NCBI GenBank assembly: GCA_025362395.1
Contig: JANYGK010000067.1
Span: forward strand, 1-49,655
Direction of reading: 5' to 3'
Length of the DNA: 49,655 nt
From: Bacteroidota bacterium
Lineage (GTDB): Bacteria; Bacteroidota; Bacteroidia; B-17B0; Aurantibacillaceae
Positions 23,960 to 34,343 of this stretch are shown piece by piece. The position numbers and the translations under genes were made by a program. How positions within the stretch are numbered: the stretch's first letter is position 1; each line of letters begins with the position of its first letter. The notes below the pieces were generated by a model. The model saw only the letters and a program-made list of their open reading frames with translations, did no database searches and had not been told where the DNA came from.

Positions 23960-24080
23960 CATGGAGATTAAATATATATAAAAAGCTCACGCCAAACAAA
24001 ATTATTTTTTCTTAACCTCGTAGAGGTGTCCTGTTTGTAACACTCATCCAATACCAATCTTATTAGCTCCGTGGAGTTGC
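23960..24080. repeat. Possible degenerate REP-like intergenic element
   Basis: The stretch contains AAATATATATAAAAAGC, a hairpin CCTC-GTA-GAGG (24016-24026) and a second CTCC-GT-GGAG (24067-24076). It resembles the short hairpin-bearing intergenic repeats scattered in Bacteroidota genomes. Only one copy is in the window, so repetition cannot be shown here. Confidence 0.3.
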
Positions 24081-24114
24081 CTCACATAATAATACATTAT
24101 TTTAATTCACTACC

Positions 24115-25704
24115 TTAATTAGTCACTACTATTTTTTGTTTAATGATTTGTTGATCGTTTTGACCAATCACAAAGTAAATTCCCATAGGTAAGTTTTCAA
24201 TATTAATTGTGTTATTATGAGAAGCGTTTAATTCAACAGACCTCACAGTTTGCCCTATTTCATTAACAACGGTTAGCTGCATGCCGGCTATTGCTTTGAT
24301 CGTAAAAGATCCTTTATTGGGATTTGGAAATACAACGAATGAGGTGTTTTGTAATTCTTCAATACCTGTACAGGCATTTACTACCGACGAAACTGTTGTG
24401 CTTGCCGAACAGTTGTTGGCATCTGTATATACGTACGTTATTGCATGAGTGCCAACTCCTGCGGCTGCCGGTGAAAAGCCTGATCCGGTAATACCTGCTC
24501 CCGAATAAGTTCCTCCGGAAGGTGTTGCGTTTAATGTAATGCTTGGCGAGCTGCTGCAAAATGTAGTTTGTGATAATGAAAAATTAATAACAGGCAATGG
24601 ATTAACCGTTATATTGATGCTGCCGGTTACGAGGCAATTTACTGATGTTGTGCCTGCAACACTATAAGTGCCTGAACCCGTTGGTGTAATAACTGCCGTA
24701 GCGGTTGATGCTGAATTGCTCCAAGTATACGTTGTTGCGCCTGTTGTTGTTAACGTAACTGTACTCCCTGTGCATAATGAAGTGGAAGAAGCAGAAATAG
24801 CGACTACGATTAGTGTAGGTTGTGTAATTATCGCTGTTACAGTATTTATGCAGGCTGCCGCGTCTTTTATAGTAGCCGTATAGGTTCCTGCATAAAGGTT
24901 ATTTACACCGGCCGTATTTTGAACAGGGCTTGTAGTCCATGTATATGTAAATGCAGGTAAACCGTTTATTGCTGTAATAGCAGCGGTTCCGTTGGCATTG
25001 CCGTTGCAGGTTGCAGCTGTTGTGTTAACAGAATAAGTTGGTAACGCTGCACCCGACACGGCAAATATGCAAATACGGGGGTTGGTAGTTGTGTTTTGAA
25101 TAACAATGCGTTGCACATTTTTAGTTCGGTTAGCGCATGATAAAATAAGGTCAGTTGCAAACATATTGGGATTGTATGAGTTATAATCCGGTGAATTCGA
25201 TGATCGGCCCGCACGATCAATGCCGCTTTGAATAACATTGGAATTACTGAACCAATCGGGCAATGTGAGACCGCTGAATACCTGGCCGGTACCATCGGTA
25301 AATTTTATGGTAATAATCATTCCCGCCGAACCTTCAGTTGCAAGGCCCAGTAAGCTTATAGCCGCGTAGGATGCAGGTGTTGTAATAATAAGGGAGTCCT
25401 TTAATCCTGCATTAATATAACATGTATTATTGGTTGAAAAAGAATTCATCTGGTAAGTTCTTAAACCGTTAGTAATGGTTCCATTATTAGGTATTCCATA
25501 TCCTGTACTAAAAACAGTACCGTAAGCATAACTGTATAATACATAATCGCTTCCGTCTATAGAGCCGCTCGTAGAACTTAATGCCGGTGAACTTTCAGCA
25601 ACAGCATCTCTGTTATAGCCTGTTACACCTATAGGTGAATAGGTTTGTGCGAAACATGATATGGTCAGCGTTGCACAAGCTAAAAAAAGTAAAAGTGTTT
25701 TCAT
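24115..25704 (-). CDS. Type IX-secreted protein with SprB-like and Ig-like repeats
   Basis: The 529-residue protein has a signal peptide (residues 1-20). An N-terminal region of unknown fold is followed by an SprB-type repeat (about 222-298: NGNANGTAAITAINGLP, YAGTYTATIKDAAAC) and one or two Ig-like domains (about 300-443). A type A C-terminal sorting domain follows (about 455-529: FPNPNKGSFTIKA, ENLPMGIYFVIGQND, QKIVVTN). The sorting domain directs it through the type IX system to the cell surface or outside. It is likely an adhesin-like or structural protein. It is flanked by clear intergenic regions, so it is probably monocistronic. Confidence 0.85.
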   Translation of the reverse strand: MKTLLLFLACATLTISCFAQTYSPIGVTGYNRDAVAESSPALSSTSGSIDGSDYVLYSYAYGTVFSTGYGIPNNGTITNGLRTYQMNSFSTNNTCYINAGLKDSLIITTPASYAAISLLGLATEGSAGMIITIKFTDGTGQVFSGLTLPDWFSNSNVIQSGIDRAGRSSNSPDYNSYNPNMFATDLILSCANRTKNVQRIVIQNTTTNPRICIFAVSGAALPTYSVNTTAATCNGNANGTAAITAINGLPAFTYTWTTSPVQNTAGVNNLYAGTYTATIKDAAACINTVTAIITQPTLIVVAISASSTSLCTGSTVTLTTTGATTYTWSNSASTATAVITPTGSGTYSVAGTTSVNCLVTGSINITVNPLPVINFSLSQTTFCSSSPSITLNATPSGGTYSGAGITGSGFSPAAAGVGTHAITYVYTDANNCSASTTVSSVVNACTGIEELQNTSFVVFPNPNKGSFTIKAIAGMQLTVVNEIGQTVRSVELNASHNNTINIENLPMGIYFVIGQNDQQIIKQKIVVTN

Positions 25705-25805
25705 GAGTTATTTTTTAGGATTATACTACAAATTTACTAAAATGATTTAGTTAAATTTTAATTTTACTTTTGGATTACTATAATTAGGTCATTTTAGTTA
25801 GTCGG

Positions 25806-27587
25806 TTATTCTATTGAACTTTCAATAAGCACTTCCCTGTATTTTTCGAGGATAGTGGATTTGGAGATAAACCCTTGGTATTTGCCTTCAAAAATTACGG
25901 GGATATTCCATAGATGAGATTCTGAAAATAGTTTCATGGAAGAGATAATATCGTCTTTTTCTGTAATGATATATTTAGGAGCATGCATAATCTCTTTTAC
26001 AGTTACTGAATCATATAATTCCTGCTTAAACATTATTTCCCTAATGTCATCAATACTGATCAAACCTTTTAAATTAAGTTCTTTATCTAATACCGGGAAA
26101 ATATTGCGTTTAGATAAGGTAATGAGTTCTATCAGCTTTCTTAAGTTAACATTTACGGGAACTTCCAAAAAATCGCGTTCTACATAGGTTGAAAGGTCAA
26201 TGTTGCTTAGTAAATAGGAGTCGGTATTGGTGGTAACGATCTTCTCTTTTTCAGCCAGTTTAAGCATATCAATACTAAAGTGCATAAAATATTTTGATAC
26301 CGCATAGCTTAGGGCAGACACGATCATTAACGGAATAATTAATTCATAACCGCCTGTAATTTCAGCAATTAAAAATATACCGGTAAGGGGTGCATGGAAA
26401 ATCCCGCTTAATAACCCGGCCATGGCAACTATGGTAAAGTTACTGATGGGCAGCGGAATGCCAAGGTCTGAAAGAAGAGATGAAAATAAAAAACCGACAA
26501 ATGCTCCTAAAAACAGGGAGGGTGCGAAGTTGCCACCGTTACCGCCACTGCCAATGGTAATGCCTGTAGCGATAGGTTTTAATAAAATAACCACCAGTAA
26601 TAATAAATATAAAACGGGTTTTGATAAGGTGGAAAGCGGAAATAGCGAATGGTTAAAAACCAGGCTCGGATGACTTTCGGAAAGTAATTTAATGCTGTGA
26701 TAGCCTTCCCCTAAAAGAGGCGGAACAAGTAATATAAGCACAAATAAACCAAGCCCGCCAACCAATACTTTAATAGTCTTTTTATCTTCAAATTTTTTAA
26801 AATAATGCTCGGTAGCAATAAAGAGCTTAGAATAGTAATAGGAACACAGGCCGGCAACTACGCCTAATAAAATATAAAAAGGCACATTATTATAATCAAA
26901 CGGTACCTGTAGCTTAAATTGTAATAACACATCTTCATGTAAAATAATTTTAGAGCATAAAGCCCCTGAAGCCGCTGAAATTAATATAGGGATAAAAGCG
27001 GAAATGTTTGCTTCTACCAACAATACCTCTAAAGCGAATAATACTCCCGCAATGGGCGTATTAAAGGCTGCGGCAATTCCTGCCGCTGCGCCGCAGGCTA
27101 ATAATAGGGTGCGTTCTTTATAAGTTAACTTATACGTTTTTCCAAAGTTTGAACCGATGGCCGAACCCGTTGTAACAATAGGAGATTCAAGCCCCGCTGA
27201 ACCGCCGAACCCAACGGTTAGCGCACTGCTTATGATGTGACTGTAAGTTTGGTCTTTTGGTAAAATACTCGATTTTTTAGCAATTGAGTATAAAATATTA
27301 GAAAGCCCTTTACCCAGTTTATTGCCGTTTAAATAATGAATGTATAAGGTGCATAAGGCAATGCCTATTATAGGAAATAAGGCAATAATAAAAGGTTTAT
27401 TTGCAGAGATGTGTTCAATATTGATAATTAGAAAGTGCACAAAAAATTTTAAAAATACTGCCGCGAGCCCCGCAGTTAAGCCAATAAGAATAGCACTGAA
27501 AATAAGGAACTGTTTAGGTGTGAGCTTATGCTGTATCCAGGTAATAAGCATGTTTGATTTAAAAAATATGGACAGCAAAAATTTCAT
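25806..27587 (-). CDS. clcA: ClC-family chloride channel/transporter with CBS domains
   Basis: The 593-residue protein has a ClC membrane domain (about 20-430) with the gating motif GLESP (132-136) that keeps the gating Glu134, and GNFAPS (352-357), the GxFxP anion-site motif. A C-terminal cytoplasmic CBS pair follows (about 455-590: NIFPVLDKELNLKGLIS, LWNIPVIFEGKYQGFIS). CBS domains usually bind adenine nucleotides. Presence of the gating Glu fits either a Cl-/H+ exchanger or a gated channel. It neighbours nhaA (42-nt gap, same strand) and a stress gene cluster, suggesting a part in pH or salt homeostasis. Confidence 0.9.
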   Translation of the reverse strand: MKFLLSIFFKSNMLITWIQHKLTPKQFLIFSAILIGLTAGLAAVFLKFFVHFLIINIEHISANKPFIIALFPIIGIALCTLYIHYLNGNKLGKGLSNILYSIAKKSSILPKDQTYSHIISSALTVGFGGSAGLESPIVTTGSAIGSNFGKTYKLTYKERTLLLACGAAAGIAAAFNTPIAGVLFALEVLLVEANISAFIPILISAASGALCSKIILHEDVLLQFKLQVPFDYNNVPFYILLGVVAGLCSYYYSKLFIATEHYFKKFEDKKTIKVLVGGLGLFVLILLVPPLLGEGYHSIKLLSESHPSLVFNHSLFPLSTLSKPVLYLLLLVVILLKPIATGITIGSGGNGGNFAPSLFLGAFVGFLFSSLLSDLGIPLPISNFTIVAMAGLLSGIFHAPLTGIFLIAEITGGYELIIPLMIVSALSYAVSKYFMHFSIDMLKLAEKEKIVTTNTDSYLLSNIDLSTYVERDFLEVPVNVNLRKLIELITLSKRNIFPVLDKELNLKGLISIDDIREIMFKQELYDSVTVKEIMHAPKYIITEKDDIISSMKLFSESHLWNIPVIFEGKYQGFISKSTILEKYREVLIESSIE

Positions 27588-27629
27588 TAATAATTATTAA
27601 ATATAAATAGGCGGTTACTCCGATTGTAT

Positions 27630-28802
27630 TTATTCTTTTATAAATTTATGTTTTATCTTAAACAAACTATAACCTATAATTGCTGCCGCGCATGAAGCAA
27701 TTAAGATCATCATTTTAGAAGATTGAATAATAGGTTGTTCCGAAAAAGCCAGTTGCGTAATAAATATAGACATGGTAAAACCTATGCCCGCTATACACCC
27801 CATACCCAGCACATCATAAGCAGTTATACCGGCCGGCAGAGTTACTATTTTTAATTTTATTAAAGTAAATATAGAGAACATGATGCCCAGCGGCTTCCCG
27901 ATAATTAAACCTACTAAAATACCTATTGAATGCGGCGCATTTAATTCAGTTATAAATTCAGGCTTAACCGAAATTGCTGTATTAGCGAGTGTAAATAAAG
28001 GAAGTATAATATACGCTACCGGCAAATGCAGTGCATGTTGAAGCTTAATAGACGGCGACTTATTTGAACCGTCGCCGAAAGGATAGGTAAAAGCCAGTAA
28101 TACACCTGAAATGGTAGGATGTATGCCCGATTGCAGCATAAAAAACCACATTATTATTCCCAATACTATGTAGGGTAAGAACGAATAAACCTTTAACCAG
28201 TTTAATAGGATGAGAATAGCAAAAATTCCTAAGGCAATGCTTAAACAGATTAAGTTAATGTGAGAGCCATAAAAGAAGGCGATGATCAGGATTGAACCAA
28301 GATCATCAATAATAGCAATAGCCGTTAAAATAATTTTTATAGAGGCAGGGACGCGGTTTCCGGCCAGTGCAATAACAGCGAGGGCAAAAGCGATATCAGT
28401 ACCCATAGGAATGCCAAACCCGTTTATGGTGGATGTATTGTAATTAATTAAAATAAATACCAAGGCCGGTATCGCCATGCCGCCTATAGCTCCCGCTATG
28501 GGCAACACAGCGTTTTTCAGGGGGTTTAATTCTCCGTTATATAATTCTCTTTCTATCTCTAAGCCAACCATTAAAAAGAAGATAGTCATCAAGCCGTCAT
28601 TGATCCAATGCTCCATACTTAAATGCATATCAAAATTCAAAAATGAAAATCCAAATGTTGTATGCCAAAAATGAATATAGCTTTCCGATAAAAGCGAATT
28701 AGATAAGATGAGAGAAATACCGGCACAGCATACTAAGATTATTCCCGCCGTTTTTTCGCTTGATGTAAATTCTTTAAAGTATGGGGTCGGACTGTTTGCC
28801 AT
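27630..28802 (-). CDS. nhaA: Na+/H+ antiporter NhaA
   Basis: It exports Na+ in exchange for H+ across the inner membrane. I prefer the ATG ending at 28802 (MANSPTPYF, 390 residues); the open frame goes 9 codons further. Motifs include GTDIAFA (134-140, with the conserved Asp136) and AIIDDLGS (163-170) containing the double Asp166-Asp167 that binds Na+. About 11-12 hydrophobic segments are visible. It is divergent from the universal stress protein gene and is followed by clcA on the same strand, so the two could form an ion-homeostasis operon. Confidence 0.93.
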   Translation of the reverse strand: MANSPTPYFKEFTSSEKTAGIILVCCAGISLILSNSLLSESYIHFWHTTFGFSFLNFDMHLSMEHWINDGLMTIFFLMVGLEIERELYNGELNPLKNAVLPIAGAIGGMAIPALVFILINYNTSTINGFGIPMGTDIAFALAVIALAGNRVPASIKIILTAIAIIDDLGSILIIAFFYGSHINLICLSIALGIFAILILLNWLKVYSFLPYIVLGIIMWFFMLQSGIHPTISGVLLAFTYPFGDGSNKSPSIKLQHALHLPVAYIILPLFTLANTAISVKPEFITELNAPHSIGILVGLIIGKPLGIMFSIFTLIKLKIVTLPAGITAYDVLGMGCIAGIGFTMSIFITQLAFSEQPIIQSSKMMILIASCAAAIIGYSLFKIKHKFIKE

Positions 28803-28927
28803 GACAATTGCAACCGGCAAATTAAGCAATTTGTATAAACGAAGACGGGTTTTATTTTAAGTTATTTTTCAATTATGCGAAATGGCAGCTTAACCGATGG
28901 CATTAAAGTTGAATTAACTATAGTATT

Positions 28928-29764
28928 ATGAAAACAATCTTAGTTCCCACCGATTTTTCTGATGTGTCGCGAAATGCTTCAAGATATGCCGTAAACTTAG
29001 CTAAATCATTAAATTATAAGGTTTTACTATTTCATGTATATAATTTACCGGTTTTAACGGCGGGAGATTTTTCTACAACCGAAATGATTGATATCAGTGA
29101 ATTGGAAAAGGGCTATACAGAGCGTTTAAACGAAGAAGCCACTTTTTTAAGAAAAGGTTCGGATATAACAATTGAATGTAAAACGATGAGCGGCTTCGCA
29201 GTTGACGAAATAGCTGTGATAGAAGAAAAGGAAAAACCTGACTTAATTGTTATGGGTTTAAGCTCAACAGGCACCATTAGTGACTTTATGTTTGGCAGTA
29301 TTACAACCGATGTTGTTAAGAATACGCAAACACCGGTAATTATTGTTCCTGAAGCGTCACAATATAAAGAAATAAAAAAAATAGTATTTACAAGCGACCT
29401 TAAAATGGAATGCGAAATGTGTATGCACGCGCCATTAAAGGATCTTATAGAATCGTTTAACTCTAATATTTCCATATTAAATGTAGTAAAAGAACAGGCC
29501 GATAAAATTGGAAAAGATGACGGTGTTTCCGGAAGAAGAATAGAAAAATATTTTGAAAACAAAGAACACATGTATCATTTTTTAGAGAACAATGATATTA
29601 TTGCGGGTATAAGCGAATTTATTGTTAATCAAAATATTGACATGATTACAATGATCCCTCAAAAACATAATTTAATTGAACGGTTATTTAAAGAAAGCAA
29701 TACAAAAAAAATGGCTTTTCATGTAGATATCCCTTTATTAACATTGCCTGCCATTCCTTGCTAA
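28928..29764 (+). CDS. Universal stress protein (tandem UspA domains)
   Basis: The 278-residue cytoplasmic protein has two Usp-like halves. The first (1 to about 142) has MKTILVPTDFSDVSRNAS, DLIVMGLSSTG and a GS/T-rich stretch (FGSITTDVVKNTQTPVIIV). The second (about 145-278) is more degenerate and starts KKIVFTSDL. The first half keeps a G-2x-G-9x-G(S/T)-like nucleotide-binding pattern. Such proteins are induced by stress and may bind ATP. It is divergent from nhaA and sits 30 nt upstream of the PorE-like gene. Confidence 0.9.
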   Translation: MKTILVPTDFSDVSRNASRYAVNLAKSLNYKVLLFHVYNLPVLTAGDFSTTEMIDISELEKGYTERLNEEATFLRKGSDITIECKTMSGFAVDEIAVIEEKEKPDLIVMGLSSTGTISDFMFGSITTDVVKNTQTPVIIVPEASQYKEIKKIVFTSDLKMECEMCMHAPLKDLIESFNSNISILNVVKEQADKIGKDDGVSGRRIEKYFENKEHMYHFLENNDIIAGISEFIVNQNIDMITMIPQKHNLIERLFKESNTKKMAFHVDIPLLTLPAIPC

Positions 29765-29794
29765 TAAACACTTATTCAACTTTAACTTTTATTT

Positions 29795-31771
29795 ATGCAT
29801 AAATTTACATTAATTTTTATTTTCATATTAAGCAGCTTACGTTTTTTTTCTCAGAAAGATTCTGATTTTGAATTTAAGTTTAATAAAGTAGAGGAAGTTT
29901 TTAAAGAAAAAAATTATGAACGTGCGCTCCCCATGTACATTGAATTGTATAACGGGGATACAGCAAACGCTAACCTTTGTTATAAAATAGGGTTTTGTTA
30001 TTTACAATCCGGCATGGCTAAAGAAAAAGCCGTGCAGTTTCTTGAAAAAGCCGTTAAATCTGTTTCTCCAACCTATAAAGAACATGAGGCGAGCGAAAGA
30101 AATGCTCCGATTTTAGCTTATAAATTATTAGGAGATGCTTACCATACACATTCAAAATTTGATAAAGCAATTAATACCTATAATCTTTACAGGCAGCAAA
30201 TGGTTAAATACCACAAATCTGATAAAGAAAATGAAAAAGAGGCCGCCCGTAAAATAGAAATGTGTAATACGGCTAAAGAATTAATGGTAACACCGGTTCG
30301 ATTAAAAGTAGAAAACATGGGTAAGTCAGTAAATTCAAAGTATCCCGACTATTCACCTGTAGTAACAGCCGACGGAAATACCATGATTTTTACATCAAGA
30401 AGGGAAGGCAGCACGGGCGGAAAAACGTATGATGACGGAAAATATTTTGAAGACATTTACATTACGGATTTTGTAAACGGCAAATGGACGGATGCAAAAG
30501 GTATTGGCAGCCCTATTAATACAGATGGTAACGAAGCTACTGTAGGAATAACGATTGACGGGCAAAATATTTTGATTTATAAGGATGATAACGGCGACGG
30601 AAATATTTACAAAACCCATTTGAACGGTGATGTGTGGTCGGAACCTGAAAAATTAAATTCAAATATTAACAGTAAACACTGGGAACCCAGCGCTTTTATT
30701 ACGGCCGACGGTAATACCATATACTTTGTAAGTGACAGGCCCGGCGGATTTGGCGGAAGAGATATTTACAAAAGCGAGCTGACGGATAAAGGAGATTGGG
30801 GAAAGGCAGTTAATTTAGGAAGCACTATAAATACCGCGTATGATGAAGAGGCGCCTTTTTTACATCCTGACGGGATTACTCTTTTCTTTAGTTCTACAGG
30901 GCATAAAACCATGGGCGGCTTCGATATATTTTACAGTACCTTATCAGATAATGGTACCTGGCAATCTCCTGTAAACGTAGGCTTTCCTGTAAACTCACCG
31001 GATGATGACGTGTTTTATATTGTATCGCCTGATAAAACAAAAGCGTATTACTCTTCTTTTAAAGAAGGCGGGGTAGGAGAGAAAGATAATTATATGATCA
31101 CGTTTCTCGATCAAAAACAGCAGCCGCTTACATTATTGAAAGGTGAAGTAAAGGACTCGGAAGGAAAAGTTCCTAAAAATATTGAGATCACCGTAACCGA
31201 TAATGAAACCGGTAATGTGGTTGGTGTGTATAGAACAAACAGTAAAACAGGACAGTACGTAATGATCCTTACACCGGGTAAAAATTATAATATTTCTTAT
31301 GAAGCAGAAGGATTTATGTTTTATTCTGAAAACAGGGATATTCCTAAAAAATCAAACTATTATGAGATTTATAGGCCTGTTATGTTGCCGCCTATTATTG
31401 TGGGATCAAAAATTGTGTTGAACAATATCTTTTTTGATTTCGATAAAGCAACGCTTCGTCAAATATCAAATGTGGAGTTGAGGAACCTTGTACGCTTTAT
31501 GAATAAATACCCTGCTTTAAGTGTCGAGATTTCGGGGTATACGGATTCGAAGGGAACAGCAGAGTATAACTTAAAGTTGTCACAAGATAGAGCAGGGGCT
31601 GTTGTTTCATACCTCATCAATAAAGGCATCAGTAAAGGCAGAATGACGGCAAAAGGGTATGGAGAAAGTAACCCTAATGCTACCAATCAAAAAGCTGACG
31701 GCAGCGATGATCCTAATGGAAGGCAATTAAACCGAAGAGTAGAATTTAAAATTACAGAGATCAAGCCATAA
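29795..31771 (+). CDS. PorE-like TPR/PD40/CRD/OmpA protein
   Basis: The 658-residue protein has a signal peptide (LIFIFILSSLRFFSQ). TPR-like helices (about 23-165) are followed by PD40/WD40-like beta-propeller repeats (about 172-432: YPDYSPVVTADGNTMIFTS, FITADGNTIYFVSDRPGG). A carboxypeptidase-regulatory-like domain (about 447-513) and an OmpA peptidoglycan-binding domain (about 539-658: NIFFDFDKATLR, YTDSKGTAEYN, NRRVEFK) follow. This order is that of PorE, the peptidoglycan-associated part of the type IX secretion system. Bacteroidota have several paralogs with the same layout, so PorE itself is not certain. Confidence 0.8.
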   Translation: MHKFTLIFIFILSSLRFFSQKDSDFEFKFNKVEEVFKEKNYERALPMYIELYNGDTANANLCYKIGFCYLQSGMAKEKAVQFLEKAVKSVSPTYKEHEASERNAPILAYKLLGDAYHTHSKFDKAINTYNLYRQQMVKYHKSDKENEKEAARKIEMCNTAKELMVTPVRLKVENMGKSVNSKYPDYSPVVTADGNTMIFTSRREGSTGGKTYDDGKYFEDIYITDFVNGKWTDAKGIGSPINTDGNEATVGITIDGQNILIYKDDNGDGNIYKTHLNGDVWSEPEKLNSNINSKHWEPSAFITADGNTIYFVSDRPGGFGGRDIYKSELTDKGDWGKAVNLGSTINTAYDEEAPFLHPDGITLFFSSTGHKTMGGFDIFYSTLSDNGTWQSPVNVGFPVNSPDDDVFYIVSPDKTKAYYSSFKEGGVGEKDNYMITFLDQKQQPLTLLKGEVKDSEGKVPKNIEITVTDNETGNVVGVYRTNSKTGQYVMILTPGKNYNISYEAEGFMFYSENRDIPKKSNYYEIYRPVMLPPIIVGSKIVLNNIFFDFDKATLRQISNVELRNLVRFMNKYPALSVEISGYTDSKGTAEYNLKLSQDRAGAVVSYLINKGISKGRMTAKGYGESNPNATNQKADGSDDPNGRQLNRRVEFKITEIKP

Positions 31772-31969
31772 CTGTTTCCTGTTTATAAAATGGGGCATAT
31801 TTTCCACACAACTTACAGTTTCTGTGAACACATTTATCAATGTAGTAATAACTATACTATTTTTAAGGTAACTTTTATGAGTGTTAATTATTTTAACCGG
31901 CATAAAACTATAATATAGGATTTGAGTTTATAAAAATTTATTTTTAAAACCCTCATACTTAAATTAAAT

Positions 31970-34336
31970 ATGAAATTATTAAATACACGATTTAAAAAAA
32001 TAGTTTTTTGGTTCCTTTTGGTAATCATAGTCTTAGTGGCTGCTATTATTATATTTATTTCTCCTATTGCTAAATATGTAGTAGAGAAATATGACTATAA
32101 GTATTCGGGTCGTGAAATAACGATGGATCTGCCTTATATCAATCCATTTACGGGTTACGTTAATTTAAGAAACATAAAAGTTTATGAGGCAAAAAAAAGC
32201 GACAGTATTTTTTTCTCCGCCGATAATATTATTGTCAATTTAGAAATGACCAAGCTTATTTCAAAAACGTATGAAATAAGCAATTTAACTTTAAATAATC
32301 CTAAAGCAACCATAATTCAAGATAGTACTAAAGCTTTAAACTTTAATGACATCATAGAAAAGTTTACATCTAAAAAACCTAAATCAAAAAAGAAAAAAGA
32401 ACCGGCACATTTTAATTTGTTAGATATTAATATAAAAAACGGAACTTTTATTTATAAAGAAACTACTATTCCTATTAATTATTCAGTAAAAAAAGTGGAT
32501 GTATCATCTGAAGGTATGAGATGGAATGTGGATACGATCGCTGCAAAATTTTCTCTTCAGTCAGGTGTAGGAACGGGTACTATTACCGGTAACGCTTTAT
32601 TTAACCTGAAGAGTATGGATTATAAGGTTGCTGCCGTGGTTAACAAATTCGATCTCTCTATTATGGAGCAATACATTAAGGATATTGTTAATTACGGAAA
32701 GTTCAGGGCAAATTTAGATGCTGATATAAAAGCATCCGGTAACGTTAAAAGCAAGGAAGAGCTGAACGCAACGGGTGTAGTGGCAATTAATGACCTGCAT
32801 TTTGGTAAAGACAGTTTAGAAGATTATTTAGCATTTAAAAAATTAACGGTTGCTATTTTACAGTTAAGTCCCGCAGGTAAAAAATATTCTTTCGATTCTA
32901 TTTCTTTAGTTAAGCCTTACTTTAAATATGAACGGTACGACCATTTGGATAATTTACAGAACATGTTTGGTAAAGGCGGAAAAAATGTAAAAAATGCTAA
33001 AGCTAAAAAGGGGGATGTCAATATTTTATTTCAGATCGCTGATTATGTGAAGGTATTAGCGAAAAATTTCTTCAGAAGTAATTATAAGATTAATCGTTTA
33101 GGGATTTATAATTCGGATATAGTATATAATGATTTTGCCCTGAATGAAAAATTTAACGTAGCAGCCAATCCCTTAACCATTGTTGCTGATTCAATTGAGA
33201 GAAGTACCAAATGGGTTGACCTGAGCTTAAAAACGGGCTTAAAACCCTACGGAGATGTAAACTTCAACTTAAGTATTAATCCTAAAGACAGTACGGATTT
33301 TGATATTAAATACCATTTACAAAAGATCCCGGCCGCTATGTTCAATCCCTATTTAATAACCTATACCTCTTTCCCGCTCGACAGGGGAACTATTGAATTA
33401 AAAGGTAAATGGAATGTGAGAAATGGCTTTATTAAAAGTGATAACCGGTTAACGATTATTGATCCAAGGATAAATAATAAGCAAAAACGAAACGGAGATA
33501 AATGGATCCCCTTAAAACTAATTATGTTTTTTGTGAGAGACAGAGGCAATGTTATTGATTATGAAGTGCCGATAGAAGGTAATTTAAAAGATCCAAAATT
33601 TAAAATAGGAGATGTTATATTAAGTATCATCACTAATATTTTTGTAAAACCCGCCACCACAAAATATCGCACGGAAGTGAAGTATGCGGAAAATGAAATT
33701 GAGAAATCAATGATGATACGATGGGATAAACGGAAAAGTATATTAGAATCAAGCCAGGAAGAATTTGTTGAAAAAATGGCTGAGTTTTTGAAAGACCACG
33801 AGGATGTTTCTATAACCGTGAGCCCCTTAGTGTATGAAGAAAAAGAAAAAGAGTACATTTTATTTTTTGAAGCTAAAAAACAGTTCTACGAATTTGCCAA
33901 TAAAATAAAAAATAAAGATCTTAAAGAGGGCGATACTACTAATATTGAAAAGATTTCTGTTAAAGATTCAACGTTTATCCGTTACCTGGACTCAAGGGCA
34001 AACTCAAAACATTTATTTACCATACAAGATAAGTGTAGGCAGATTGTAAGCAGTGAGGTTGTAAATAATCGCCTTAGCGAATTATTGAAAGCGAGAAAGC
34101 AGGTTTTTTTAGCTTATTTTAAAAGAGATAATTTACAAGGACGTGTTAAGATGCTTGGCAATATTAACAAGATACCTTATAACGGCTTCTCGGTATATAA
34201 AATTAATTATAAAGGTAAAGTACCTGATGATTTGCTGGAAGCCTATAGGGACATTAACCAATTTGATAACGAGAACCCGCGAAAAAAATATAAAGAGTTA
34301 CGCGAAAAAAATCGAAAAGCCACTAAGGGAAAATAA
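31970..34336 (+). CDS. DUF748/AsmA-like envelope protein
   Basis: The 788-residue protein has one N-terminal membrane segment (about 12-34) and a long, beta-rich periplasmic part (YINPFTGYVNLRNIKVYE, PLDRGTIELKGKWNVRNG, GNLKDPKFKIGDVI). DUF748 proteins are relatives of AsmA and are thought to span the envelope in lipid or outer-membrane processes. The last 150 residues or so are charged and helical. It is convergent with the histidine kinase gene, leaving 7 nt. Confidence 0.7.
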   Translation: MKLLNTRFKKIVFWFLLVIIVLVAAIIIFISPIAKYVVEKYDYKYSGREITMDLPYINPFTGYVNLRNIKVYEAKKSDSIFFSADNIIVNLEMTKLISKTYEISNLTLNNPKATIIQDSTKALNFNDIIEKFTSKKPKSKKKKEPAHFNLLDINIKNGTFIYKETTIPINYSVKKVDVSSEGMRWNVDTIAAKFSLQSGVGTGTITGNALFNLKSMDYKVAAVVNKFDLSIMEQYIKDIVNYGKFRANLDADIKASGNVKSKEELNATGVVAINDLHFGKDSLEDYLAFKKLTVAILQLSPAGKKYSFDSISLVKPYFKYERYDHLDNLQNMFGKGGKNVKNAKAKKGDVNILFQIADYVKVLAKNFFRSNYKINRLGIYNSDIVYNDFALNEKFNVAANPLTIVADSIERSTKWVDLSLKTGLKPYGDVNFNLSINPKDSTDFDIKYHLQKIPAAMFNPYLITYTSFPLDRGTIELKGKWNVRNGFIKSDNRLTIIDPRINNKQKRNGDKWIPLKLIMFFVRDRGNVIDYEVPIEGNLKDPKFKIGDVILSIITNIFVKPATTKYRTEVKYAENEIEKSMMIRWDKRKSILESSQEEFVEKMAEFLKDHEDVSITVSPLVYEEKEKEYILFFEAKKQFYEFANKIKNKDLKEGDTTNIEKISVKDSTFIRYLDSRANSKHLFTIQDKCRQIVSSEVVNNRLSELLKARKQVFLAYFKRDNLQGRVKMLGNINKIPYNGFSVYKINYKGKVPDDLLEAYRDINQFDNENPRKKYKELREKNRKATKGK

Positions 34337-34343
34337 AATAGGA

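Noticed and set aside
24115-25704. The type IX-secreted protein as part of the phenylalanine hydroxylase operon
   Set aside because: It is on the opposite strand and separated by a non-coding stretch with REP-like hairpins.
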